Assembly: GCA_000695325.1 (NCBI GenBank)
Contig: AVPN01001422.1
Span: 1-20,938 of the forward strand
Direction of reading: 5' to 3'
Source: Pleurobrachia bachei
Lineage: Eukaryota > Ctenophora > Tentaculata > Cydippida > Pleurobrachiidae
DNA length: 20,938 bases
The notes beneath the pieces were generated by a model. That model saw nothing but the letters and a program-made list of their open reading frames with translations, was not told the origin of the DNA and did not search any database. The translations under genes were made by a program, and so were the position numbers. Positions 7,872 through 17,558 of this stretch are shown here, piece by piece; position 1 is the stretch's first letter, and every line of letters starts with the position of its first letter.

Positions 7872-10800
7872 TCATTTCAAAAATTCAACTGATGATGCTG
7901 CAGCCGCGGCACCCCTTAATAATTCGTCCCACATTTCATCTAGATCACCTTCCTTTACAGTCCCCATATTCTCCCCTTCCTTTCCAATCCCGATATTCTT
8001 CTCTTGCTCCCCTTCCTTTGCAGTCCCCATATTATCCTCTTTCTCCCCTTTCTTTCCAGCCCCCGTTTCCGCCTCGCATTGTCCTTTCTTTTCTTCTCCC
8101 CAATCAACCTCCTCTAATTCCTCTTCCCTCCGCCGCTCCTCTTCAACTTGCTCACCTTCCTTTCCACCTTCCCCTACCTCCTCTCCTTTATTTTCCACTA
8201 CCATTTCTTCAACTTCTTCTCCTTTATTTTCTTCTTCCTCCACCTCCCCCTCTCCGCCTCCCTCACCTTCACCCTCTCCCTCATTCTGCTCCTCCCCACT
8301 GCCTCCCTCCTTGTGTTCGCCCTCCTCGCTGCCTTCCTCATCCTCACCCTCGCCCTGCTTGTTTTCCTCCTGCAGTTGGTTATATTTATCTTCAAATATT
8401 GAGAACTTCTCACACCGTTTCAGCTGATGATCTGCCAGATCTTGACCAGTTTTCACAACCTCCCCGCAATAAGAACACCTTGGCAGATCTCCCTCTCTGC
8501 TGTCCTCATAGAGTTCATGGGTGTCATTATTAAAATCCCAACTGCTTTTCATGAGCTTCCGATGCAATTTCAATTCAATCTTACTTAAGAAATCCACATT
8601 ACACTTCTCACAACTTTTAAGATTGGCGGCCTTGGCCATGGCCTTCACTGTATTGTTCTCGCCAACTCCTTCAAACACTTTGCACTTCTTGTACTGGTGT
8701 TCCTCCAATTTAGTCCGGGAAGTACAAATCTTATCACAATATCCACACACCTTCATCTCAGGATCACCAATATACTCGTGGGTCTTCCCATCAAAATCAA
8801 GGGAGTTTCTCATCAGAATGACATGCCGTGCAGCAAATTGTGATGATACAATCTTGACATCGCACAACCTGCACTTCAATCTACCCTTGGTGGTGGTAGT
8901 GAAGAGTGGTTCAACTTTGCTCAAATTCTTAGCTTCTTCAAGATTGTGGGTTATATTTTGGAAGCCAGTCAACTTACATTCCTCCTTCTGGTGCTTAAAG
9001 AGCGAAGCTTGCCGCTTGAGGTGCACCAGACAGTAGGAGCACCTCAGTCGCCGCTCCAGGTCCTCTCTATCATTGTATGCAGTGTCCTGGACGTGGTGAT
9101 GATGGTCGAAATCGACTGACTGGGACATGACAGAGTGGTGTCGAATTAGTGTCACTGGGCCCGACATGGGTTCTCCACACACATCGCACTTGCAAGGTTT
9201 AGGTCCTCCCATTTCTCTTTTTAAATCGGGAACCGTTTTGACGTTCCCTTTACCCGTGAAAACCCTTTCAACTTCTCCTTTGGCAGTGAAAAACCTTTTA
9301 ACGTAATATTTACCCACTAAAACCCTTGTAAAGTCCACTTCAGCGCTTGTGGACAACGTTTTGAAGTCCTCTTCAGCCACGGGGACCCTTTTAAAGTCCC
9401 CTCTACCGTTTGAAAATGTTTTAACTTCACTTTTAGCAGTGGAAATCGTTTTAATTTCACCTTTGCCCCTGAGCCTCCCCCGCACCACGCACGAGTTTCT
9501 ATACCTCCAGCACCTCTTTAGCTGGTGATCTTGTAATTGCCACGGGGGTACTATGATACCGCAGTAGAAACAGCAGAAAGGATCAGCCTCCTCATTCCTT
9601 AAGCTGTGATTCTTGTAATAGTTGATAGTCCTCTCACTCCAGTAGATATGTTTAGCCAACTCCTCCATGGTCCACTGTCCATTGTCCTCACACCTCACAC
9701 ACTCCCTTCCATACCTCTCTCTCACACGCAGGCATATTATCTGATGTGCCTCAAACTGACCATAGTTGTAAATATCCGATTTGTTGCACTTGTAACACGT
9801 GAAGTTCTTGTTTGGATAGGGGTTCGCTCTCGGTTTTATCGCATGGGTGGTTGTATCGAAGTCTTTTGAGGCTCTCGCTAACGCGAAATGAAGATTAAAG
9901 GAAGCAGCATCAGGATAGAACCTGCTGCACACCTGACATACCAGGTTCAGTGTTGTTTGGATGGCCTCAGCTAGTTTAACCTCGTCCTCGAACAGGGCTG
10001 GGGGTAGTTTGGGGGGTAGCAGACCCGGTGGTAGTGCTATTCCTGTGATTGAGAAGACCCTACACTCATCATCTTTCTGGTGATTATACAACTCCTTAAA
10101 CGTCTTGAATATCTCGTCACAATAGGAGCACTTATCAGATAGTGGGTAGTGTTGTTCATTGATGTCAATTGAGGCTGCTACGATGTTAGAGTGCTGATCT
10201 AACTCCTCTATAGTATCGAACACCTCCTTACAGACACAACACTTGATCCGGGTATCGGCAGATTTGATTGGACTCTTCAGGGTAAATTTATCACAATCAT
10301 ATATCTGGTGTTTCTCAAACAGCTGTAAAGTGGAGCACTGAGTCTCACAATAACTACACTCAAAGGTCCCAGGGAGACCTATGTAGTGATGGTCCTTGTT
10401 GAAGTCTGCTGAGTCCTCCATCAGCTCCCTGTGTCGGTAGAGAGTCACTGGCGTGGAGGATGGGAATGTCTGATAACATTTTGTACAGTAGATATTATCA
10501 CTTTCAGACAACTTGCTATCCTCCGCATATTGCTCTGTCCTTTCTACTAATCCTTTCCGTTCTACTTTTAAGGACACGTTTAACGTTCCATAGTGGTGTT
10601 TAAACTCCTCTATCCCAGTGCAGCTACCCATGACCTGATGCTGCTGCAACTCCCCAGACAATTGGTACTTCTTCCCACAGAAACTGCACCGGTACAACAT
10701 GCCCTTGTATGTAGACTCTGTGATCGGTCTATACTTATGTGTATCCCTGTCCCAGTCTCGCACGTGATATATGAGAGTGGTATGAGCGGCATGGGTTTCC

Positions 10801-11384
10801 ATACACCCGAACCTCTCTTTACAGACATCACACTCGTGAATATCGTATTGTCCATCGTGTTGTCCATAGTCAGTAGTGGAGAAACTGAAGTAAATCACGT
10901 TGTTGTCTTTGGATAGAGGTTGACCAGCGACAACCCTAAACAAACTTCCCTTGGAGGAACCTCCAAAATTACCAAAACGTCCAAATTGCATCCTTAACTG
11001 GGTGAATCTCGATGGAACTTCCATTGGAACGGGTACTAGGACAGGATCTTCTTCAACATCAGTTTCAACATCAGGTTCCCAAATGGCAAGTTCCGCTCCA
11101 GCTAACTTCCTCTTCTTTGTCGGGAGACCTAGTCGGATTCTCTCGAACACATCACAGTTCATCATTTGATGCAACATGATCTTGTGAGATGACCACTGTT
11201 TAGGGGCTGTAAAACTTATCAAACAGTAGGAGCAATAGGATACCGCACCGGTATAGGAGTGGTCGTGGAACTTGAAGTCTATGGAGCTGTATGCGACCTT
11301 GTAGTGTCGAGAGAGGTGGAAATCGTCCTTGAAGACTTTGTCACACACAACGCACCTCGTGGCGGTAGTTTTATCTGGTGGGCC
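7872..11384 (-). CDS. gene C, exon 3: nine paired zinc-finger modules and an acidic tail
   Basis: This is the main exon of gene C (1170 codons plus stop). I begin it at 11384, after the acceptor CTCTCTCTCTCCAACAG, because this joins exons 1 and 2 in phase 0 and gives 1486 residues in total. The ATG at 11414 lies inside the predicted intron and is a weaker alternative; an in-frame stop is just upstream of it. Numbering from that ATG, paired modules lie near 21-87, 195-265, 310-374, 392-451, 493-561, 572-635, 743-813, 848-911 and 935-1001. The last three are the most regular. A degenerate ten-residue Lys/Val repeat separates modules 6 and 7. The tail (about 1011-1160) is Glu/Gly-rich. The role is unknown; a multi-finger nuclear protein is inferred. 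Confidence 0.9.
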   Translation of the reverse strand, partial: GPPDKTTATRCVVCDKVFKDDFHLSRHYKVAYSSIDFKFHDHSYTGAVSYCSYCLISFTAPKQWSSHKIMLHQMMNCDVFERIRLGLPTKKRKLAGAELAIWEPDVETDVEEDPVLVPVPMEVPSRFTQLRMQFGRFGNFGGSSKGSLFRVVAGQPLSKDNNVIYFSFSTTDYGQHDGQYDIHECDVCKERFGCMETHAAHTTLIYHVRDWDRDTHKYRPITESTYKGMLYRCSFCGKKYQLSGELQQHQVMGSCTGIEEFKHHYGTLNVSLKVERKGLVERTEQYAEDSKLSESDNIYCTKCYQTFPSSTPVTLYRHRELMEDSADFNKDHHYIGLPGTFECSYCETQCSTLQLFEKHQIYDCDKFTLKSPIKSADTRIKCCVCKEVFDTIEELDQHSNIVAASIDINEQHYPLSDKCSYCDEIFKTFKELYNHQKDDECRVFSITGIALPPGLLPPKLPPALFEDEVKLAEAIQTTLNLVCQVCSRFYPDAASFNLHFALARASKDFDTTTHAIKPRANPYPNKNFTCYKCNKSDIYNYGQFEAHQIICLRVRERYGRECVRCEDNGQWTMEELAKHIYWSERTINYYKNHSLRNEEADPFCCFYCGIIVPPWQLQDHQLKRCWRYRNSCVVRGRLRGKGEIKTISTAKSEVKTFSNGRGDFKRVPVAEEDFKTLSTSAEVDFTRVLVGKYYVKRFFTAKGEVERVFTGKGNVKTVPDLKREMGGPKPCKCDVCGEPMSGPVTLIRHHSVMSQSVDFDHHHHVQDTAYNDREDLERRLRCSYCLVHLKRQASLFKHQKEECKLTGFQNITHNLEEAKNLSKVEPLFTTTTKGRLKCRLCDVKIVSSQFAARHVILMRNSLDFDGKTHEYIGDPEMKVCGYCDKICTSRTKLEEHQYKKCKVFEGVGENNTVKAMAKAANLKSCEKCNVDFLSKIELKLHRKLMKSSWDFNNDTHELYEDSREGDLPRCSYCGEVVKTGQDLADHQLKRCEKFSIFEDKYNQLQEENKQGEGEDEEGSEEGEHKEGGSGEEQNEGEGEGEGGGEGEVEEEENKGEEVEEMVVENKGEEVGEGGKEGEQVEEERRREEELEEVDWGEEKKGQCEAETGAGKKGEKEDNMGTAKEGEQEKNIGIGKEGENMGTVKEGDLDEMWDELLRGAAAAASSVEFLK
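7890..8384 (-). repeat. Glu/Gly-rich low-complexity tail of gene C
   Basis: The coding strand is almost continuously purine (GAGGAGGAAG-type) through much of this interval and encodes an acidic tail of about 165 residues. The opposite strand is a long pyrimidine tract, which gives a strong strand asymmetry. Short GKEGE-type units recur near 7920-8040. The tail ends in a short alanine run. Confidence 0.8.
9219..9464 (-). repeat. degenerate ~10-residue repeat in gene C
   Basis: Eight imperfect copies of a ten-residue unit follow the pattern KGE-V-K-T-V/F-x-T/V-A/G. Examples are GEIKTISTAK, GEVERVFTGK and GNVKTVPDLK. Alternating hydrophobic and charged residues suggest beta-strands. The array lies between zinc modules 6 and 7. 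Divergence between copies shows it is much older than the array in gene A. Confidence 0.75.
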
Positions 11385-11586
11385 CTGTTGGAGAGAGAGA
11401 GGGTATTTAATCATTGGGGGTGGGGTATTATCTGGAGGTCCAGGGTGGTGGATTCACAATACCAGACCGAAAAAGCTAAAAAATGACAGTTCAATTCATG
11501 ACGTCCCAAGAAGATATCATTAAGGGCCATAATAAATTAATTTAACTTGTAGTGTCTTTTATCTAGAAATTCGAGTTAAAACATAC

Positions 11587-11652
11587 CGCATGTAGAGGTG
11601 CTTCCAACACATGTGCAATTTGTTCGCCAGTTTTTATCATAGCGTCCAGTGT
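11587..11652 (-). CDS. gene C, exon 2 (22 codons)
   Basis: This 66-base exon lies between the acceptor TTTATTTCAG and the donor GCG|GTATGT. It is open in phase 0 at both ends and encodes TLDAMIKTGEQIAHVLEAPL plus two residues. Joining it to exon 1 (ending AGG|GTATGT) and exon 3 (starting CAG|GGC) keeps one open frame. No domain is recognised. Its position matches the small exon 3 of gene D, suggesting a shared gene architecture. Confidence 0.7.
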
Positions 11653-11708
11653 CTGAAATAAATTACATTGGATTATCAAAAAAACCTTGAGTTCAAAACA
11701 TGCTGCGC

Positions 11709-11724
11709 CTGTCAGGCCAATGCT
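11709..11724. other. intronic 16-mer shared with gene D (copy in gene C)
   Basis: CTGTCAGGCCAATGCT (plus strand) lies in intron 1 of gene C, about 40 bases after the 5' splice site. The same 16 bases occur at 17559-17574 in the corresponding intron of gene D. I found no other copy in the window. Confidence 0.7.
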
Positions 11725-11766
11725 TTGAGTGAGGAGAAATTAAACGAACATGGGGGGGTAACATAC

Positions 11767-12648
11767 CCTTTTCTGTGATCTTGTCCGGGGTTCAGAGTGT
11801 GTATCCTTGTCCAATACAAGTTCCGGAGCAATATCAAAAGCTGCAACAGCCTTCTCTACTTTATCACAATCGATACGAGTTTTAGTGCTTTTAGCAGTAG
11901 ATGGTACCACTTCTCCAGACATCACCTTCTTTATACCAACTGTCTTCATTTCTGGTTCTTGTACACACAGTTTTAGAACTGGATTATAGGTCTTGGAGAC
12001 TTCATTCTCTTTATCAACTGGCTGCACTTCTTCGTCTATATATCTACACGTACTGGACACCGTCTTCACTTTACCAACAGCTGACTCCCCACTCTCCATC
12101 ACCTCAGCTGAGAGAGTCTCCATAGGTTCTGTAGTTGTAGATGGCTGTTCCATAGGTTCTGTCGTGGCAGATGGCTGTTCCATAGGTTCTGTAGTTGTAG
12201 ATGGCTGCTCCATAGGTTCTGTCCTGGTAGATGGCTGTTCCATAGGTTCTGTGGTGGTAGGTGGCTGCTCCATAGGTTCTGCGGTGGCAGATGGCTGTTC
12301 CATAGGTTCTGTGGTGGTAGATGGCTGATCCATAGGTTCTGTGGTGGTAGATGGCTGTTCCATAGGTTCTGTGGTGGTAGATGGCTGTTCCATAGGTTCT
12401 GTGGTGGTAGATGGCTCTTCTGATGACTGTTCCGTACTGGTAGTGGGAGATGGTTCTGGCTGTTCCTTACAGTTAGTGGTAGATGGTTCTGGCTGTTCCT
12501 TACTAACAATGGTAGATGGATCTTCAGATGGCTGTTCCTTACTAAAGATGGTAGATGGTTCTTCTTCGGATGGTTGGTTGCTGGGTGGTGTGCTATCTCC
12601 TTCGTTACGGTCTTCTTGAACCTCTGCTACTAAGTCAGGATCGTTCAT
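11767..12648 (-). CDS. gene C, exon 1: Ser/Thr/Pro/Glu-rich N-terminus
   Basis: The exon starts with ATG (MNDPDLVAEVQ) two bases after the acceptor CTATCTCTCTCTAG and ends at the donor AGG|GTATGT, giving 294 codons in phase 0. Residues 77-176 are ten copies of the decapeptide EQPSTTTEPM; degenerate KEQPEPST-type units precede them. The remainder is acidic, with a Lys/Arg-rich end (EPRTRSQKR). It is probably disordered, and no domain is recognised. Reading on past the donor gives a stop eight codons later, so an unspliced product would be a 302-residue protein without zinc modules. Confidence 0.8.
12121..12420 (-). repeat. coding minisatellite, ten 30-bp units in gene C
   Basis: Ten contiguous 30-bp units encode EQPSTTTEPM, with scattered substitutions (PSAT, PPTT, PSTR, a D for E). 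The period equals that of the gene A array, but the units here have diverged. The proline and threonine positions are the most stable. Confidence 0.95.
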
Positions 12649-12650
12649 AG

Positions 12651-12670
12651 CTAGAGAGAGATAGGAGATG
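12651..12670 (-). promoter_or_regulatory. 3' splice acceptor just before the gene C start codon
   Basis: The minus strand reads CATCTCCTATCTCTCTCTAG, then CT, then the ATG. The pyrimidine tract and AG are strong. As in genes B and D, the site is compatible with a 5'UTR intron or with spliced-leader addition. Confidence 0.7.
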
Positions 12671-12684
12671 GGGTTATTATTATT

Positions 12685-12841
12685 CGATAGAAAACGGGTA
12701 GAAAATAGACGGGTTAGGGGCTTAGAATTCGAATTAGATAGAAGATGGGGATATTATCATACGATAGAAAACGGGTAGAAAATAGACGGGTTATTAGGGG
12801 CTTAGAATTCGAATTAGATAGAAGATGGGGATATTATCATA
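12685..12841. repeat. 77/80-bp direct tandem duplication upstream of gene C
   Basis: Copy 1 (12685-12761) and copy 2 (12762-12841) are identical except for three extra bases in copy 2 (ATT). A degenerate partial copy precedes copy 1 at about 12665-12684. The array lies 37-193 bases upstream of the gene C ATG, in the presumed 5' intron or promoter. Confidence 0.95.
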
Positions 12842-13376
12842 CGATTAACAAGAAAGTAGGAGGGTAAGAAGAGGGGTTAGGAAGATGGATAAGGGATTTT
12901 AGTAGTAAAACAATGGTAATCTGTTATGGGAAAATATAATAGAAGAACATCATAGTAGGTCGTTTCATTTTCTCAGTGATACATTTGATACTTTAGACAG
13001 TTGAACTGAAGATAAGATGCGAATTAAATGTTCCTTCCGGCTAAAAGATGGTAACATAAACGAACTACACATGTTTTTATATCTTGTTCTGCTGAAAGAA
13101 GAAAAAAATTCATCACTAGATATGTTTATGAAACGACCTGCTACATAATACATGTAGAGTAAATGTAGCTAACCCATGCAATGTACCACACGTTTTTAAT
13201 AAATAACCATTTTTAAAAGTGTTCACACTATTTTCATGCAGAATATATAACTTTTAAAACTCTAAATAAAAGATAAAAATGTATCCAGTCCCTATTCAGT
13301 CCATAGCTGTATTAGGATAAAAACCTGGTTTCCCAGTCGTTATAGTGTTTCTATTAGTGACGTGTCATCCCAACTC
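12842..13376. other. D-C intergenic stretch, no gene supported
   Basis: This AT-rich stretch holds the 3' flank of gene D and the 5' flank of gene C. A 62-codon minus-strand ORF (12965-13153) begins with ATG, but I see no domain or splice evidence. The minus strand has ATTAAA at 13195-13200, about 180 bases after the gene D stop, a possible poly(A) signal. Confidence 0.45.
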
Positions 13377-16300
13377 TTATTCCAGGGGTGGCGGTGGAAG
13401 AGAATCAGGGGTCTCAGGACGTGCAGAAGAGGGTACAGGTTGAGAGGGAAAACAGGGTATTCCCGGTGCCGGCTGTGAGGGGAGACAGGGTATTCCCGGT
13501 GCCGGTTGTGAGGGGAGGTAGGGTGTTTCAGGTGCCGGTTGTGAGGGGAGGTAGGGTGTTTCAGGTGCCGTATGTGAGGGAAGACTGGAGGTTTCAGGCG
13601 CTGCCGGCAAACAGGAGGCAACACTATCAGAAGATTGTGTGGGGAGAGAAGAGGATCCTGATTCAACACCGGGTGTTGTCTGTGAAGGAGGAGGAGGGTG
13701 AATTACTGAACTTTGTGTGACAGTTCTTTGGTTGGTAGATGGCTGATAATTCCCCCCTGCAGAGCTGGAAGTGGCACTCTTCTCACCCACTATAGGCATA
13801 GGGTTGACTGCCGCTATTTTACTGCCGCTATCAACTCTTGAATACCCTTCCTCCATAACTGTAGTCGGATTGTTTGGCTCATCTACATCGAGGGAGTTTA
13901 CAATCTCCAACGCCTTTTTACTAACACCATCCCCCTCTTGTGGTGCATCATCGGCAATCTCTTCAAAAACTTCTGCTTGATGAGCGGCAACTTCCTCCGG
14001 GTCTTGTAGTATCTCAACATCATCTTCAACAGAGTTCTTTTTATCCTTGGGTAGTGTGTCACGTGTTGACGGGGTGTTTGTGACATCCCTCCCCACAACA
14101 AGAATCACATTATCATTTCCATTCTTCTCGTTCTCCCGTCCAAAGGGGAACTGAGGACATTTCTCCATCTGATGTAGGAGGAGATCCTTGCTGCTGACCT
14201 GATCCTTCTTGCAGTAACTACACGGATAGGATGGAAAGTTAAACTGTTCATCTGCTTTCGACCTACTGATACAACTGTGTGTCTTTGTATCGAAATCCAC
14301 GGATATCTGGGTGATACCATAGTGCATGTTGAGTGTGACTTTATCACTGAAAACCACCTTACAGATAGAACACTCTGGAAGGTCAACAGTAGAGGACTCA
14401 CTTCTCGCAAAGGCTCCTCGGTTCAAGGAATTCTCAGCAAATATGTCCGCTACTCTGCGTCGCTTGTATCCTTGTACCTCAGCTGCAGGAGCATCCCCAA
14501 CAGATACTGATGATGGAGCCTCAGGTCGATTATCCAAAGCTTTCTTGCCACTTGAATCACGGTGTTTTGAAGCATGTGCCACTACTACGAATTTCGTCAA
14601 GTAATCCCACTTCTTTCTCTCCTTGGTACTGAGTGGCAGGTCCATCTTCTCGCCACACAGCGTGCACTCAACTAAAATACAGTTCAACTCTTTCTGGAAC
14701 GTTAGGAAAGGGAAATTCTTCTTCATCTCTGCTGCTTCTTTAATAGCCTCTTTTCTCCCGAAGAAGTCGTCAGGATCAGCTGATCTCATCTCAGTTAGTT
14801 GTGCACAGACAAAGGACTGGTGTCGCATCACCTCTTCCGCTGTCTTGAATACCAGCCCATCACAATATCGGCAGGTATAACCTGGTCTATCTCCCTGGAC
14901 ATAGGCATGTCCTTCAAGCTGGAAATCCTCAGAAACAGCTATAGTCCCAAAATGCCGGCCCATGCTCGCCCCTCCGTTACTTTTGTAGTCACATATTTTG
15001 CAGCTAAAACGACCCCATCGTCCCCCCTTAGTGTAACCTAATGAACTGCCAATTGGTAACTGCCTTTTTTGGGTCTTACCTGCCTTTTTGGTGCCGACAA
15101 CTGCAGTGGTGGAGGGTGAGTTGAACGCAGCAGTTGCGGGTGAGCTGATAGGAACTAAAGGAGGTTGTCCAGGATCTAATGGGACGACTTCAACAACTTG
15201 AGAGTGGTCTTCTGGTGCACTGTGGGACTCTTGAGCGTGGTCTTTCAGCCCATTATGGGATTCCCGGGCATGTTCTTTCAGCTCACTGTGGGATTCCTTG
15301 GCATGTTCTTTCAGTTCACCGTGAGATTCCTTGGCATGTTCTTTCAACTCACTAATCCCTTTGGCCCATTCTTCACTCGAGTTAGTGCTCTGGGGTAACA
15401 TGTTCACTGTTTTATCACACGACCCACAATCTACCCTTATCTGCCCTCTACTCTTATGGAAGGCAAAGAATGGGTACTTATTCTTCAACTCAGAGATGAT
15501 CTTGGTAGCTTCTTTCCGGCCAACAAAATCCGAACTATCACTGGTTCTCAGGGAGGTTAACTCAGAACAGCTGAACATTTGGTGATGCATTACCTCCTTA
15601 GTAGAAGCAAAAGCACCTGTACCTGTCTTACTGCAGAAGCTGCAGAAGAAACCTTTAGGATTGATGAACGCGTGACCTTCGATCTCAAAATCTTCAGACA
15701 TGGCGATTACTCCGTAGTGCCTTGAGAGAATTTGTTTGTTGCTAAACGTCATGTCACAAGTATGACAAGATTTCCCTTTGATGGGCTTTGACAACATGGC
15801 CATTTTGTGTTTCTTGGGACGTCCTCGACCTCTTGGTACAGTTGTTAGTCGTGGAGCCTTAACTTTTCCCTTCGAGTTGCTACTGGCAGCGGCAACACTG
15901 GATGTAGTACTGCTGCTAGAGGAGGACACTGCGTTGTCATTGTTACTGGTAGGGGTGACATCTGGCTGGTGCCTGAGAGCATGAGTGAAGAGAGCCCGTA
16001 CTGCCACCTTCCAATCACTCCCCCTGTTATTATTGGCATGTAGTGGGAGAGAGAAGCCTTCCCTACAAGTCGTACACTTCACACTAATCTCACTCTGCTC
16101 CTTCACAAAGAACAGGAATGGGAACTTCTGTTTCAACACAATGATCTCCTTCACAGTTCTCTTCTTAGATGTTATCTCACTGTCCATGGGAGACATGGCT
16201 CTTAACTCTGACATCCTGGGACAGGTGAACATCTGATGTTGCATGACTGCCTGTCCGCTACTGAAACTAACACCAGTACAGTAGCTGCAGTAGAATGCTC

Positions 16301-17316
16301 CACTCGACTCGTTCACAAATGAGTGGCCGTCCACCTCAAAGTCCTCTGATACTGCGACAACACCGTAGTGCCGTGAAAGGAGGAGACCATTACTAAACTG
16401 TAGGTGACACGTTTGGCAGGTCGTCGTCATCTTTAGGCTCTTTCTCAGCTTTGTTAACTGGTTCATTTTCGGCTCAGGATCAGATGGTGTTTCAGTAGAT
16501 TCTTCTGGCTGTGAGCCGGTTCCCTTCCGTTCCTTTAGGGCATGTTTCAGAAGTTTCTTTCTAGCCACAGACCACTCCCCTCCTGCGTCCTTAGTGGCGC
16601 TTTGGGGGAGAGAAAAGCTCTTATCACATTTCTTACATGTCGCCCTGATTTCACCGTGATCTTTGTTGAAGGATAGAAAGGGGAACTTTTCCTTCATGAC
16701 CATCACATCATTCATCGCCCTCTTATACCCCTTGATCCTCTCAGAGGTAGATCTAGACCTCAGTTCAGTGAACTCCAGGTGTGTACACTTGTACATTTGG
16801 TGTTTCATTAGAGCCCGAGAGGTCTTAAAGGTCTTACCAGAGGAGCAATAACTGCAGGAAAGTAGTCCGTCAGGCCTCTTTTTGGCAGATCCATGTCCAT
16901 CAATTTCGAAATCCTCGGAGATAGCAAGAACAGCGTAGTGTCGTGACAGAACTTTCCCGTTATTAAATTTCATCTTGCACTGATTGCACTTGTAGACCAT
17001 TGGAGAAGAAGATTCCTCAGCGGTATAATTCTGGTCAGGTTCAGAGGGCTGAGAATGCTGATTTGATGGCCCTTCCGTTGATTGTGATTTCTTGAGACGT
17101 TGTTGAGGTGAAGAAACTGCTGGTGTCGGAACATGTTGTCTGTTGACTCCATTAGGTTTCGGAGCAATTCTCCTGAATTTTTGGTTAGGTGCGGTGTAAT
17201 TGGTGTTGACTGGATAGGCGACGACTGCACGACTTTCAGGGAACAAAGGCGGGTCGGTCATTCGTGGGGCAACTGGAATTACCCTGCCGACAGGATGATT
17301 AGGTATCGAAATGGAC
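13377..17316 (-). CDS. gene D, main 3' exon: five zinc modules, four of them three-part, plus an AT-hook
   Basis: The exon begins at 17316, after TTCTAAC...CATCCTCAG (branch-like sequence and acceptor), and enters on the last base of a codon. The full model (18889-18748, 18169-17600, 17482-17419 and this exon) gives 1571 residues. Numbering from the internal ATG at 17261, paired modules lie at 92-159, 282-347, 499-565, 755-820 and 965-1036. The first four are followed after about 45 residues (core FPFLxFxK) by a third finger, C-x2-C-x25-28-H-x3-4-H, near 209-240, 396-431, 612-647 and 867-901; the first of these lacks its last His. An AT-hook-like PRGRGRPKKHK sits at about 476-486. The C-terminal third is acidic, then Pro/Ser-rich with 11-residue repeats. 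A chromatin-associated DNA-binding role is inferred from the AT-hook and fingers. Confidence 0.9.
13437..13601 (-). repeat. 33-bp coding repeat at the C-terminus of gene D
   Basis: Five tandem copies of an 11-residue unit (APETPYLPSQP type) encode residues 1221-1275, with substitutions such as APGIPCLPSQP. The region is proline-rich and probably extended or disordered. Confidence 0.9.
15219..15350 (-). repeat. 33-bp coding repeat that multiplies an HxxxxH zinc-ligand motif
   Basis: Four tandem 11-residue units (ELKEHAKESHG, ELKEHAKESHS, ELKEHARESHN, GLKDHAQESHS), then a decayed fifth, lie at residues 638-681. The first unit supplies the H-x4-H half of the third finger in module 3. The extra copies repeat that His pair without new Cys pairs. 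Confidence 0.92.
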
Positions 17317-17418
17317 CTGAGGATGGGAGATGTTAGAAGTGGATAAAACTAACAGTTTACACTAACTTGTACTCGACAAACAAAACGGACCCCTGACTCA
17401 CAACATCACATTACTTAC

Positions 17419-17482
17419 TTAGGATTTGGTGAAGCCCTGATCAAAACAATTTGCGGCTGTTTCCGTGTACTATGTACAGTTC
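17419..17482 (-). CDS. gene D, exon 3 (64 nt)
   Basis: It is bounded by the acceptor CTTGCTTCCTCAG and the donor TAA|GTAAGT. It receives one base of a codon from exon 2 and passes two bases to the main exon (AA|G, a lysine codon). The product reads GTVHSTRKQPQIVLIRASPN plus two residues. Both junction phases fit, which is the main support. No domain is recognised. It is short like exon 2 of gene C and follows an intron carrying the same 16-mer. Confidence 0.8.
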
Positions 17483-17558
17483 CTGAGGAAGCAAGAATGT
17501 TACATGGGGAATGAAAATAGTGGCTACTCTAAGTTCTAACACAATTACCGATTATACT

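Noticed and set aside
7892-8533. 213-codon plus-strand Pro/Leu-rich ORF
   Set aside because: It is the antisense of the Glu/Gly-rich tail and last module of gene C; the composition is explained by the complementary purine tract.
12099-12509. 136-codon and plus-strand ORFs over the gene C repeat
   Set aside because: They are alternative frames of the same 30-bp array, without other support.
12965-13153. 62-codon minus ORF between genes D and C
   Set aside because: It has an ATG, but no domain, splice context or composition signal; it is likely a chance ORF in AT-rich DNA.
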